From positions 682,001 to 746,000 of the forward strand of contig NRSV01000006.1 of NCBI GenBank assembly GCA_002286855.1: a DNA stretch of 64,000 nucleotides, read 5' to 3'. The stretch is from Bipolaris cookei (taxonomy: Eukaryota > Ascomycota > Dothideomycetes > Pleosporales > Pleosporaceae). The position numbers and the translations under genes were made by a program. The notes under the pieces are model-generated. The model saw only the letters and a program-made list of their open reading frames with translations. It searched no databases and was not told the origin of the DNA. The first letter of the stretch is position 1. Every line of letters starts with the position of its first letter. Shown in pieces: positions 34,001-46,726 of the stretch.

Positions 34001-36196
34001 CAGTCAACGACGTTAGGACCGAAAGTAACCGTACAGTTGGAAACACAGTCAAGGCCGGTAGATTTCGAGCAATGAAGATGTCGCGCGCGCATCCCCTCGC
34101 ACCCGCCCTGGGGTCTAGTGATCAGCCGGATCGATTGCTATCCACATACCCAGGCCAAATGACGTCTGCGCCCCTCGGCAGCAACCTGGTGTGAGTGTGT
34201 GGGGAACGAGCAGGGTGCCACCCCATGGTTGTCTAGAGCATTTCAAGACGGGCGATCCGAACAAATGGCGCACTCGTACATAGTGGCCGCCAGGGATGGC
34301 GGCCATAACCCTGGCCCCAGCGCTGAGAGGCGTGCGGCGCTTCTGCCAAAATCTGACCCTTACAGGCGCTGCTGCTTACCATGTATCTGTGCGCTTGGCT
34401 GAACCCGTCGCTAAATACGTGCTAGATGTGGATGGTGTGCATGTGTGAAATCAAGTCCCCATGTGACTGGAGGACGCTAGCGGCTTAGTTGATAGTAGCT
34501 CACAAGCCAGCGACCACACCACCCGCCCCCAGCCTGCTTGTTTGCCCGTCCAATTCCACCATACGCGATTTGTATCGCGACTACTGGCGAAATCCAGGAT
34601 ACACAGCATGGGCACAGCTCCGTATCTGCTGACACCCGATCTATCTATGCGCGCAATGTATTCCAAGGCTGGGTAGCGTTTCACTCGACGATCTGACGGA
34701 TTGGGATTAAGACAAGTCGTCACTGACCGGACAGCAGGATTTTAGGGGACATGGGGACTTGGATGCAGGTCTTTGTACTGCTACCAATTCAACAAGTATC
34801 GTTAGAGGGATGCCTTGCGCTGGGACCTGCAAAGAGTAACCCTCTTTTGTTAAGGGTGCCGTCAATAGGCGAATGAGCTCGACCGGTGCATCATCTCCTG
34901 CCGATCAGAACTATTGATCGTTTATCAATATAGCCAGGTATGCCGATGGTGGTTTGTAAGAGGATAATGTCAGTTGGTCGAAAAGGAAGCGACAGTGTTG
35001 TCCACCCAACAGCTGCGCAGTCTCTTCTGATTCGGCAGCTGTACCGAAAAAAAACTGCGCATCAATTAGTGGACTACAGGGATCATTTACATCTGTATCT
35101 CTGTATCGTGGGAGTAGGAAAACCGCTCGCCATCTTCGATGATGACCCTGAAATGTCTCAGATGAATCAAATCCACCAGTCTTTTCTGGTCAGCGTTTGC
35201 GCTCTTGTTACGTCATTGGTGTGTTGCTGTCCTTACACTCGACCAGGGCTGGCTGGGGAAAGGCTGTGTTTCCAAAGCCATCTACAAAACATTCTTGGAA
35301 TGTTGCGCGAGTCAAGACAAGATGCGAACCTGGCGCTGCAACAGTTACTGATAAGGATGCAGGCGACGGGATGGACAGAGTCATCCTACCATGCCAGATC
35401 TTCGCCAGCTGCAATAGACACTGAAAGGCCATGTCATCGCCCAGGTTGTGGTTAAAATTTTTCTTGTACAGAAACACATCCTGGGAGTCGATGTTCAACC
35501 CCCCCCCCCTGTCCCCACTAGGGATGTGTGGCCCGACTCGTCAGTTGAGGCTTGGTATGGGTTCAAGAGGACTTCCGAAACAGGCAACTTCAAGAGCGAG
35601 TGGCCGAATTAGGTAGATGGTGTCCAGATTGTGGAGAGGGTTACAGCAGGTGGGAAAATAGAGTCAGACCAACCAGCCCTTGTCCGATGGGGAAATGACT
35701 AGTCAGTGAGCAAAGATTGCTTGGAGTGCGGGAGAGGGGTGCAAAAGGTGGTCAAGGTCGCGACTTGCACAACGAGGCTCCCATGGCCAGAAGAGAGGGA
35801 CAGTTTCAGCCTTGCGACTGGCAGGTGAACTATGGCATTTGAGGCTCTATATGTGTACGCTTCTTGGGTCCCTGCCTCTCATTATGCCGTGCAGAAGCGC
35901 GCAGCTGCATGTCAACAGCGACAAGGTCGGCTTTTCGCGAGGAAGCGGCACACGATCCGCAATACGCGGAGGATCAGCTTGCCGCTATGCCTTATGGTAG
36001 ATGACGCAATTCCCGGAAGTGTCGTGATCAGAGTACACAGACGGTCAGTAGTTTTGCCGTATGCGGTAATCTCGTATGGGGGTGTAATACTCGAGTCTCG
36101 GCCTTTTTGTGGGATTAGTCTGACAGCGGTGGGAGCAGCCGGAGCATTTTGAGCATGTCATGTTTTTTTGGAGAGGTCGTACGACCAAGTCGAGGA

Positions 36197-36228
36197 GCAA
36201 AAGATGAAGCAAAAGATGAAGCAAAAGG
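36197..36228. repeat. Short 12-base tandem repeat (AAAAGATGAAGC)
   Basis: Nearly three copies of a 12-base unit, AGCAAAAGATGA in rotated form. Small and without visible function. Confidence 0.8.
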
Positions 36229-37565
36229 TGTTTCTATGTGTCTTGATGCAGAGATTGTTGATGGAAGTGACAAAGGGAATTCCATGCAGGGAAGGCGCCA
36301 ACGCCCAGGCCGTGTGTCGTTGGATCGCTCACAGGATGGGCGGTCACCCACCATGATATATTACATGCATGATGCATAGGCAGCCTGAGGAGGACACATG
36401 GCGGGCCAACGAGGTCATTGGGTGCGCGTAAGTGATTCCGCGGGCCGAGGGTTGGATCTGCAAGAGCATGACAGCAACCCCGTCGCTGCAGCAGCGTACA
36501 GGAGGGTGAAGGCAGTGGGTGGACTGTTTGGTGACGATGCAGGCGGAAGGCGGGCCATGTACCTCTTGATCCGGAGCAGGTACCTTTCCAAAGTGGTAGG
36601 GGCAGCGGCAGAGTGGAAATTGAATGCAGCTCATCAGTCGAGTTGGTTCTGCAAGTGGAAATGAGTCCGGGTTGGGAACGAGGCATCAGCCCACATAGGA
36701 GGGCTACATGGCACTAGCGGTTGGATGAATGGCAGGAGGGCGCGAGGGCAGACGGGGCGACTGGCGAATCACATGACCGAGGCGGGCGTCAGGGTAAGCA
36801 CGTCGCCCAGGTCGCGCCGCGGCTGCAGGGTGCAAAAGGCTCGGCTACAGGTTGACAGATGGATTAATTTAGCAAAAAAGGGACCCTGGAAAGTTGAGCC
36901 ATGGTTGCAGCGGCTGCAACACTGCGATACCGAGGGCTCGCTCGTGTCGTGGCGGGAGTGCAGGCGGCGCAGGCAATCCATTGGCAGTGGCGGGAGCACG
37001 TCGCGATGCAGGCTGGAGACGCCAGCCCTGCCGCCAGACGAGCAGGCAGGGCCAGCGCGTATGGCTATGGCTGGTGCTGGTGCTGGTGCTGGAGCTTGCT
37101 GGGGCCGGAGTGGACGACTCCGCTTGCAGCGGCTAGCGCATGGACGGTGGAGGACTGGCAAAGAGTGGGCAATGGGCAATGCGAATGGGCAGTGGGCAGT
37201 GGGCAGCGCAGGCAAGTAGTACAGTAGTACTATTAGGCAGAGCAACTTACAGGCCTAGAGCAATTGATCTCAGATGGTCTGGCGCCAAGCGGGGGCACAG
37301 AGTATTGGCCATGGACCCATCGATCATCAGCCGCATCGCTCGCACAGCACAGCCCGCCGCCGGCTTGGGGCGTCAGGAGGACGGCCATGCAACAACTGGG
37401 GCAGAGGCAGGCGGTGCGCCTTGGTCAAGAATGGCGCCATGAGGTGAGCATGGCGGGTGGGCGTCGTCGTCGTTGGTGGTAGTGGTGGTGGCCGTCGTTG
37501 TGGTGGGGGGGCACAGGCAGGCTGTCTCGTGCCCTCGTCCTCGGCCTGCTGTGTGTGCATCAAAG

Positions 37566-37629
37566 CACCACCAGCACCACCAGCACCACCAGCACCACCA
37601 GCACTACCAGTACCACCAGCACCACCACC
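37566..37629. repeat. ACCACCAGC microsatellite/minisatellite
   Basis: About seven copies of a 9-base unit (ACCACCAGC) with a few substitutions, about 500 bases upstream of the GT2 start. The plus strand would read Thr/Ser/His repeats if translated, but no surrounding frame is credible. A shorter GGTGCT run sits at about 37072-37095. Confidence 0.9.
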
Positions 37630-38125
37630 GGAGCAGCCGCGGAGCGGTTGCACCACCGCAAATGGCCCTGGTCAGCAACGCACACCACAGTGCGTGCAGT
37701 CGATCCCTGACAGCGCTGCATCCAGGGTGCCTAGGCGTATGCGAGCGATTCAACGGCTGGCGGGATCCAAGCATCCATGGGATGACGCTTTGGCACAAAG
37801 GCGCATGTGCTATTCCCGACTCGTGTCGCCCCTCCCCCCACCCATGTCGCCTCTGGAAATTCGCGACTACCTCATGCTCCAGCCATGTTCACACTACCCC
37901 AAAGTCTGCTAAGGGAATCTCATGCAGCTTAAACAGCGCCGGGAAGCGAAACATGTCCTCGCCGCCCTAGCCCGCTCGCAAGCATACGTGTTTAAATACC
38001 TGTCACTTCCGCTTCTTCCCCGATGCAAGCGGCTTTTCACTCCCACCATTCGATGTGATCTTCGTCTACCATATTCTGTCGAAGCTCACATCCCGCACTC
38101 CCACACTCGTTGGCCGCCCGCCGCC

Positions 38126-39816
38126 ATGTTTCCCTTTTCACTGACTCTGTTCCCTAATTGGAGCTGGCTGTGTATCTTTGTCGTGCTTTTGTATGTTGAC
38201 AACCATTACCATTACCACTACCTTCACCACTCCCTCCTCCTCCCCGCTCCCGGGACTACACTGACTCACTACCATAGTTTGTTTCGTTATGTCCGTCTCT
38301 GGGTCAACCTCGCCAGCAACTGGACGTACACGCCCATGCAGCCTGTCGATGACCCAACAATCACCTCCAAAGACATGACGGTAATCATTCCCACTGTTGC
38401 CGAGGATCTCCAGCAATTAAAAGAGACGGTCCAAAGCGCATATCGCCTCGAACCCTTTGAGTTGCTACTCGTCACGCCTGACTCGCGTGTCAAGCGTGTC
38501 TATCAGATGGTCGAAGAGCTCGGCAGCCCCAAGATTATCCAGGTCTTGTCCGTCAGCCAGGCCAACAAGCGTCGCCAGCTGTGCCGCGCCATTCCCGAGG
38601 TCGAGACCAAGATCACGCTTCTTCTCGACGACGACGTCTGGCTGCCTGAAAAGTTCACCAAATGGATCCTGGCTCCTTTTGAGGACCCACGCGTGGGCGG
38701 AGTTGGCACCAACCAGCAGATTCGCCGCTTCAACCGCTCTAACATTTGGGAATTTCTAGGCGCCATTTACCTGGTCAGGAGAAATTTCGACTGCACTGCC
38801 TGCAACTGGATAGACGGCGGCCTGCCCTGCTTGTCCGGCCGTGCCGTGGCCTATCGATCTGAGATTTTGCAAGATCCCAACTTCACCTATGGCTTCACAC
38901 ACGAGACATGGGGCAGCGACCACTTCCTCAACGCCGACGACGACAACTTCATCACCCGCTGGCTGTTTTCGCACAACTGGAGAATTCAGATGCAGAACCA
39001 CCGCGAGTGCGAAGTCGAGACGACGCTTGAAGACGACTCCAAGTACCTGCGGCAATGTCTGCGTTGGGTCCGTTCCAACTGGAGGAGCAACCTGACTAGC
39101 CTGACCGAGGGTTACATGTGGATGGTGAGTTTGCTAGTTCCAATATTTGCACAAATTTCGCGTCGTCGAGGCGCCAAGCCTGCCCCTCTTTTCACTAGCC
39201 GGTTGTGCACAATGACCCTTTTGCTGACACCACTTGACGCGACAGAGGTACCCATGGTCACTCTATGCCGTCTTCCAGACCACCGTGACGCAGTGGGCGT
39301 TCCTGCTAGACTGCGCCCTGCTTGCATCGGCCTACTTTGCCCTCTGTGAGACTGGATACTACCCAGCCGACGAGGGCCAACTGTCGCGTGCCGACAAGTG
39401 GCAGCGCTCGCTTCTGTGGACACTGTTTATCGCGCACTGGGTCTTTGCAAAGACGATCAAGCTAGTGCCGCATCTGCTAAGGAACCCCGGCGACGTCCGC
39501 TTCGTGCCCGTCTCGATTCTCTTCGGCTATTTCCACAACCTTATCAAGCTCTACGGCTGCATCACCGTCACAGAGGTATGTTCTCCCATCCGCCACCCAC
39601 ACCAAGCGCAACCAGCATCATCGCTGGCACCCACCTTTGACATGGCTGACATTTATTGATCAGACTACATGGGGCACCCGTGAGGGCGCCGATGCAGACG
39701 ACAACATCCGAATGTTGCCGATCCCGCCGATGGCAGCGATTACGCCTCCCCTGACACCTCCGCCAGGTGGACGCGTCCTCCGAGAGCGATGCGCCGGCTT
39801 CCCGATGATGAAGTAG
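38126..39816 (+). CDS. GT2: Type-2 processive glycosyltransferase (GT2, hyphal surface-growth type)
   Basis: Exons 38126-38190, 38278-39124, 39246-39575, 39664-39816; 464 aa, in frame. The ATG at 38126 has context CCGCC and starts a hydrophobic signal-anchor. An in-frame ATG at 37922 is possible but adds a non-hydrophobic leader. Removing the 87-nt first intron yields VVLFLFRYVRLWVNL, a fit to the family. Catalytic features: nucleotide-sugar site VIIPTV; D-x-D at Asp139-141 (LLLDDDVWLPEKF); acceptor Asp region LNADDDNFITRW; and QCLRW at 281-285, a variant of the QxxRW motif. Several C-terminal TM helices follow (TQWAFLLDCALLASAYF; LLWTLFIAHWVFAKTI). I recall ZtGT2 and FgGT2, needed for hyphal extension on solid surfaces and virulence; the product is an unidentified cell-surface polysaccharide. 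The gene stands alone in about 15 kb. Confidence 0.9.
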
Positions 39817-40565
39817 ACGACCGTTTCCACTTTTTGGTTTCGCATTCTAGCCCTCGGCCACACTTTTTTTCTGGATGTCGCAGTCATGTTAGACGCATCT
39901 TAGCCTTTGATCAGCCTTTTTTTTATCTCGCACTATTACTATTACTTTGGAGCATGGCCCGACATGTGCCAGGGGCATGCAAGGTAGAACAGCATTGTCT
40001 TGTTTCCCAGTATTTTTGGAGCGTGGCAGCTCTCGGATACCACCAAAAGGGGCCCGGTTGGGATGATTGCATGGTGTTTTGGCGTTTGAAAGGCGCGAGG
40101 CCGAACGAAATTTGCAGCGTCTTTATTTTTTCCTGGCCGTGTCACGGTGTTGGTCAATAGCCAACCGTTGTAGTTTATGCAAAGAAAAGTTGCAATGATA
40201 TGGATTTTGTTGGACAGGCTGGTTGTCTCGCTTCAAGACGGGATTCGCGCAAACAGGACAATTGTGGATGCCAACAAGACAAGCTGTTTCCCAAGCAACA
40301 AAGACAGGCGCACATGCATGGCATGCCGCACAGTACCCTGGTCAGGTATCTGGCTTAGGCGTGCTACCCGCGCTGCACGGCCTACAGGTAGCGCGAACCA
40401 TCACCCGCTCGCCTGCCCGATGGCTTCCAACTTGATCTGTAGTCTGAGCCGAGTCGAGGAGTGGTGGGCGGCATGTTATCTCAAGACGGACTACGCTACT
40501 TGGGCCATGGACAAGGCCATGCAATGCAGGCCAAAGGGGAGTCCAAGACGGCAGGTGCGAAGGGG

Positions 40566-40627
40566 GGCCGTGTATGTATGTGTATGTACATATGTGGCAT
40601 GTATGTATGTGTATGTATGTATGTATG
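40566..40627. repeat. (GTAT)n-rich microsatellite
   Basis: An interrupted GTATGTATGTGTATGTA tract of about 60 bases, of low complexity and without visible function. Confidence 0.8.
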
Positions 40628-41976
40628 CTGCTGCGTACCCAGCCTGTAGGCATCGCCACGGGGAGGAAGGGAAGGGGGGCCCTCTGTCGCAATGAACCCA
40701 CTCGCTCTGCAACCGGGCCTGCATTCTGCACTGTGTCTGCACTGGGCACTCACACTCTCCACACTCGGAGGCACTTCGTATCTCCGCGCGCGGCCGTCGC
40801 CTTAACCCACCACGATGCAAGTACATGTGTACTACTACTCAACACCCACAGCAAATAGGCGCTGCGGCGCCATGGCTTTGGCCTCTCCCGCACCGCGCCC
40901 GCCCTCGACTGAGCACCAGCCAGCAGTGGGCGGCGGGCGCAGCCTCCTCGGGGCCCCCTCGCCCACGGCCCTCGCCCATGGGCCTTCTGCCTCCCGCCAA
41001 GGCCTTCAGACGACGCCCTCCCCACTGACGACCTGTACGCCCACTCAAGCGGGCCTGCATGCTGCACGGCCTACTCGTAGTCGCGCCTCCAGGGAAACCT
41101 TGCCGGCGCCGAACTTCTCATGCACACTCGACTTCGCTTGCCCTCAGTAATCATCATTGTGCGTTGCGGCAATTTCACGCACCACCCTGCCCGGCCACGA
41201 CGTAACACGCCCACGCCCGCCCGTCGGGACGAGAGAAGAAGCAAATACAACAGACGGCCAGCACGAGCATGCACCTCGGCCTCGAATAGCCATAGCGAGT
41301 CAGCACGTCGAGCGGCAGAGACCCTTTCTGTAGCAAACCTTATGCTTGTCGTCCCGCTCCCGCAGGCCTGTGTGTCCAGAGAGCAACAAGCTCAGACGCT
41401 AGCCTGGCGCCGACCGCGGCGCGATGCCAGGCCCATAGCTCTCCACCTCTCCACCTCTCGTCATAGCTGCCTGTTCGCTATCCCACCCCCGACTTTCCCC
41501 AGCAGAGACAACATCAAGCACCACGCTGTACACCTTTCCACCAACGCTTCGCGGCCAAGTATCTGCAAGCCTTGCTGTCCCGCGGTCCCCGATGCACTGC
41601 ACCGTCGCACACGGCCTAGGCACGGACTCGCAGTTCGACTGTGGTGAGCCGTGCCCAAGCACCCCATACTACCACGACGCGGAACATTTTCATTGGTGCT
41701 TCTGCCGATCCGAAATTCTCCAAAAGCTCAGGTGCAGCCTGGGCGCGCGTGCGCGCCACACACGCACCTGAGCCCTTGTGCTTGGTCGTCTCTCGTAAAG
41801 TCCCTCATCGAGATGGCTCTACTAATGCCAATCTACCAATATACGCGGTTGCGACATGGCGCAATCACGTAGCGTGCGACACGCTTCCCTGCACCCGTCA
41901 GTTGTTGAAATGCCATGTCGCCACCTACCCGCCTGCCCTGACAATAATCCCTCGCCTAATATGGAATGCTGATGTG

Positions 41977-42010
41977 GTTATTGTTGTTATTATTATTGTT
42001 ATTATTATTG
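41977..42010. repeat. TTATTA/TTGTTA trinucleotide-type microsatellite
   Basis: A run of TTA and TTG triplets (TTATTGTTGTTATTATTATTG and onward). The six-frame reading gives only a run of Leu/Ile/Val, which is the repeat rather than a TM helix of a gene. Confidence 0.8.
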
Positions 42011-45000
42011 GTCTTACATATTATTTTTGTTGCCATTTGTCGTCTCCCACGTTGCTCGTCACCACACATTCGCATCCATACAGCCGGGTCCAAGGCGAAA
42101 ACTCTGCACCCTTCGCTTCACGCGCGACACACGATTTCGGGTTGCATGTAAGCACTCTGGACTCATCGCATATATTTCCCTTTATCTTGCTTAGGAATTA
42201 TGCTTCCGAGCCCTTATACCCGTACACTGCAAGGGAATACACCTCCTCAACCCCACTCAATCTTGCTTTGGCGAAAGTGGGCTGGACTCGTCAGACCAAT
42301 ATGACGATAGTAAGGATAAAGCATTTCCCCCTCCAGCCAACCGCTGCCGACGGAATTGTCTGGTAGTAATGACCGTCTGACGACATCGAACATGGAACCT
42401 GACACAAAAGGCCTGGGCCTGTTCAATACTTCGTACAAGGCTCTCTCATGTCGGCCGGTTTCATCTGCTCATGATCATGTCACATTGTCTGACACCATGG
42501 CCGCTAGGCCAGATCCGGTGTGCCGAGCACTGCGCTTTGAAGAATCTGGGGTGGGGGGCTTGCGCAGTAAACTTGGAATTCGACATCTGCAAAGCGAAAA
42601 CATTTTCCGTATTCATCACAAATAACGACGTGCTCGGCCTTGCGTCTGTCCGAAATGTCAAAACTTGTAAATTTTCGACATGTCTGGTGCAACAAATTTT
42701 CTCCGGCGCCGTGCATGGATGTACACACGTAGGCATGTATCTTGGGGTTCGACGACGTCACGAAGCGGGCGTGTCAAACGTAGTGCTCGCGCCGAGCCGG
42801 TCCTAAACCGAGATCGAGCTACAAGCACGACCTGGAAATAGTCCCACGTCAGAACGGATAGATGCAAAGCGACGATGGCTGGCTACCGGCGACTGCGGGA
42901 GATCTTGCGGCGAAACTTCTACGGCCAGTATGCTCAAAAGGTGTGACATGGCATTCGCAATATCTACCTAGGTCACGTGCCAAATCTACATCTAGTCATT
43001 CCAGGAACGCAGCTGCATAACTCACTGTCGTGCTCGGGAATGATATCATCATTGCTGTCTCTTTGCGGCGCCAACTCCACTGCTTGCGCGTCGAGTAGCG
43101 CCGTACGAAAGTGTAGTCCTGCGGACACCCCTACTAGCATCTATGGACTCGGTACAATAGCGATGGGTCCGATCCTGGCCGATCCAGGGTGCGCTAAAAC
43201 ATCCCTAAGAATTGCCTTTTCCATGGTTCGTCGATCTTTGCAAGATGACGACGTCCGACAACGCTCTTACAGTTAACCTTTGCGTCCCCACACAACCACA
43301 ACGCAAAACTATCATCCCCTGCAGCTGCACGTCAACGCTGCGCGCCACTAAAGCCACACTTGACCCTCAGCCGCATCTCCATCTCATTGACCAGGAAATC
43401 TACCCTCTTGAGCAGCGCTGATGGGCGGTCATTTGGCCCGAGCGAGCCACAGCGCATATTACTACTCCACAGTAATAAATGCGCTAAAATGTCGTGCAGG
43501 GCGACTGAGCCTGTCGCTGACTCGACTTTTGTCTGGATCAAGGGTCTTGCCTGTCTTCTCCACAATCACGGCTACACTCGCTGTGTCCAGACTTTTCAAC
43601 CCCACCCTTTTCTTTCTCATGTTAAAACTGCCGGATAGCCTCTCCGTCTCAGTCGACTTTAGGCGTTCTATCCCGCACGAGTCAGCGTTTGATGTTTCGT
43701 GTAGCGTATCTCAGTACCACCGCACCTTTAACATACACATACTACACACTTACGTTGCTTGATAAGATGCTGTACGTACCCTTTAGGCACATCCACTAAC
43801 GGGTGCTGACGGATGATGGGCAAACGGGTGTGGACACGGAATCATCTAGTGCTCAGCAAATCTCTGCCCGTGCCAACTTTTGCTCACAACTCTGAGGTGA
43901 CACTCGCGACTCAACAAGGGTGACCCACTTTCAGACCCTCTCTTTTGGGAATACCGAAAAGCATCTTCCGCCCACTGGTGGAGTTACTAGAGGCGCGGAT
44001 CGGGAGTGTTGGGCACGTTGAGCCACCACAGTGTCACAGCTTGATGGTTACAGGGCCGACGGCTTTTTTTTTTCTTGTTTCGTACATCCTGCGACATGCC
44101 GATGCCTGCCCCTCGGCATAGGCCGTCCACACGCCGCGCCCATCACATGCAACACCACATACATTTCAAATGCATGAGATAGTGCAGAGCCTCACCCACG
44201 TCTTACGCACGAAAGACAAGTTTGTTTGTTGAGCTGCGCGAGCCACGTTCGGCCCTTCTCCGGCCCTCTTTCCTCCGCTTACCCCTCCTTCGCTTCCACT
44301 TTTCCCACTTTGACTTCGGGAAATACCTGACAATAGCGATATAGTTTTTTTTCAAGGCACATCAAGTAACGCAGGGAAAAAAAACTGCCAAGCTTCAACG
44401 CAACCCGGTTTCATCTTCGCAAGCGGAACTATATTACGGTTTTGACTGACCTCGTTCGTGGACGACGGTTGTTTCCAGCTACCCCACATTTTTTGCCAGC
44501 TTTCACGGGCCTGCAGTTGAACACTTGTCCTCCGCGTGTGGCTGGCAGACACGGGACGAGTAAGCGCCTGTCGCTTGCCCTGGTCGGGAGCAATTGCCTT
44601 TTCAACCCACGTCAATACTTTGCCGGCCGGCGTGCGTGTAGAGACATGCAAGAAGTATCTCCGTCGTGCGCTCGTTGGCCTGACACATTGGTATGGGTTG
44701 CGCCCTTTTTAGAACTGTGAGGCCTAGATGCAGGCCTCGCAGATACTATACACCTAGACTGCTGCTCGTGGACCCCCGATTAACCCGTATGCATGACATG
44801 CAGCTAGTGTATTTGCATTTGCATCGCTAAGACTTGAATCGACGATGTCCCATCGCGCGCCCCTGTTAGCGAAGGAAAGGTATCCCCGGCCAATGTTTTC
44901 AGACTGGATATCTACATGTTACATGGAGTACTTATTGTTTCGAAATCCTAACAGTCTACGCTCTCATGCACTCTACAATTGAACGGTAGTTGGACGGATT

Positions 45001-45414
45001 GTTTACTCGAGGTGGTTAGGGGCTACAGCCCCTGGGCCATAAAACCTTGGCAAGTGTAGTCAATCAAGACTTTTACCAGCTTTCTGTTCACATAGAATAG
45101 TTCACAACACAGTAGGGTGATCTGCTAATGTGTTTGTGTACTTTATGTGTTTTGACTGCTCAGTTGAGCCTATAATGTTGATGGGTGCAGAGCCCGTCCT
45201 ACTCGGAGCCTCATTACCCCGCCAAATGCGGAGAGCATCTAGGTAACAACTCAGTGGCATAGCAACAGTGATAGCAAAACAGCTATTTGAGACACTATAA
45301 GCGCTCATGGCAACTTCCTTCATTATTATACTCAGGCAGCTACTGCAATCAAGTCTGCATCTTCTTCTGCACGCCATCTCTACCGTCACACCACCAACAA
45401 CGCTTCATTAACAC

Positions 45415-45416
<2 letters not shown>

Positions 45417-45450
<34 letters not shown>
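45417..45450. repeat. (AC)17 dinucleotide repeat in LRA2 leader
   Basis: Seventeen perfect AC units, ending 32 bases before the ATG of the next gene, so probably inside its 5' UTR or core promoter. Such a tract can form Z-DNA and varies in length between strains. Confidence 0.93.
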
Positions 45451-45452
<2 letters not shown>

Positions 45453-45482
45453 TTATCAGACTGCCAATCAATCAACTGAATC

Positions 45483-46726
45483 ATGTCACAGCCTCACCAG
45501 CGTATTCTGGATTCGCACATCCATCTCTGGCCCTCAACAGCAACATCATCTTCTGAACATGGCTGGATGACACCCGACCACCCTCTAGCCAAGCGCCACG
45601 GAATCTCAGACTACCTATCCATTGCCTCGTCACCACCCCCCATCGGTTTCATATATGTAGAAACAGACCGCTACCTACCATCATCTTTTCCCAGCAACAT
45701 TTCCTTCTCCCTATCCAACGAAAAAGAAATCAAAGAAGCCAAGCAGAAACTTTCACAATGGGTCGCACAGCCACTGGAAGAAATAAATTTTCTCCGGCGG
45801 ATCACAGAAGCGAAACCAGATGATGGCGATGGATTTACCCCGCAAGAAGCAGATAAAATGCTCGGATGCGTAGTATATGGTCCTCTGCATTTGTCACCTA
45901 CTTTATTTCGCATCTACCTTGAACTAGCGGAGCAAACCGCTGGACCCAAGCTATGGAGCAAAGTTGTGGGGTTCAGGTACTTGCTCCAGGGAAAGAGTGA
46001 CGGCGTTGTGCAGCGCATGTTGCAAGAGAATGAAGAGTCGTGGGTTAGTAATCTGAGTGTTTTGAGACGCGGAAACGGTGGTAAGGGGTGGGCCTTCGAT
46101 GTCGGTGTTGATATCAATCGAGATGGGACTGGACCCATGGAAGCGATTGGCAAGTTGATTGCGAAGACGAGAGAAAAAGAAAAGAAAGAAGGCGTTGAAG
46201 AAGGAAATGGGGTGAGATTCGTGTTGAGTGAGTATCCCTCTTTTTCTCCTCAATTTTCCCAGCTGAAAGTATTTTACCAAATACAATCAAGACTTGAAAA
46301 TCCCAAACTAACACTAAGCCAGATCACCTCGCAAAACACCCCCTCTCCCCTTCTTCCCCAACCCCAACCCCCATCTGGCTCTCCTCCATCTCCTCCCTCT
46401 CCTCTGACCCCTGCGTCTTCATGAAATTTTCTGGTGCCCTCAACGAATTCGTAGACACACCCAGTACCCCCTCTGACATTCCCACTCTCGTTAAAACCCT
46501 CTCCCCCTTTTTCAACCACGTTTTCCGGTCTTTTAGTGCTCGCAGGATTCTGTTCGGCAGCGATTGGCCCGTGTGCAATGTTGGTGGGCCAAAGGGCGAA
46601 GCGGAGAATTGGTCGCTGTGGAGGGAAGTAGTCCAGGGGTGCTTGGGAGCGAGGGGGTTGAGCGAGGAGGAGAAGGAGAGTGTGTGGTGGGGGGCCGGGT
46701 GTGCGGCGTATGCTTTGGATATGTGA
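45483..46726 (+). CDS. LRA2: Amidohydrolase-2 lactonase, L-rhamnono-1,4-lactonase-like (LRA2)
   Basis: Exons 45483-46227 and 46323-46726 (95-nt intron with an AAACTAAC branch); 382 aa. The metal-binding start RILDSHIHLW (H12, H14) and the end FGSDWPVCNVGG (catalytic Asp) mark the amidohydrolase-2 TIM barrel. HGWMTPDHPLAKRH, IGFIYVETDRY, EEINFLRRI and AGPKLWSKVVGFRYLLQG are as I know them from ascomycete proteins annotated L-rhamnono-gamma-lactonase. Predicted reaction: opening of L-rhamnono-1,4-lactone to L-rhamnonate, step 2 of the non-phosphorylated L-rhamnose route. The substrate is supported by the neighbourhood, since the dehydrogenase that makes this lactone lies 3.3 kb away. Other sugar-lactonase activities of the same family remain possible. 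Cytosolic: no signal peptide. Confidence 0.75.

Larger units (their letters stand above)
30443..38125. other. 7.7 kb gene-free region upstream of GT2
   Basis: No open frame here shows codon bias, domain or splice continuity convincing enough to call. The first 3 kb are AT-richer. The last 2 kb are GC-richer and hold simple repeats. Single features: T10A10 palindrome (31012-31031), C11 (35499-35509), a 12-base tandem (36197-36228), GGCAATG/GGGCAGT runs (about 37160-37205) and a CACCAG-type microsatellite (37566-37629). It may hold a long GT2 leader or non-coding transcripts; the sequence alone cannot tell. Confidence 0.55.
39817..45482. other. 5.7 kb gene-free region downstream of GT2
   Basis: No supported gene. 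The longest frames (41120-41647 and 41641-42366 plus) have Arg/Ser/Thr/His-rich, non-conserved-looking translations. Simple sequence: GTAT-rich at 40566-40627, TTATTA-rich at 41977-42010, and (AC)17 at 45417-45450. The end nearest 45482 is the promoter/leader of the LRA2-like gene. Confidence 0.55.

Noticed and set aside
41641..42366. 241-codon frame downstream of GT2
   Set aside because: Starts with a non-ATG-like context, includes the TTATTA repeat as a Leu/Ile run, and has no domain.
30443..45482. Degenerate transposon or RIP-mutated block
   Set aside because: No terminal repeats, no transposase or reverse-transcriptase fragments, and no strong TA-rich decay seen.
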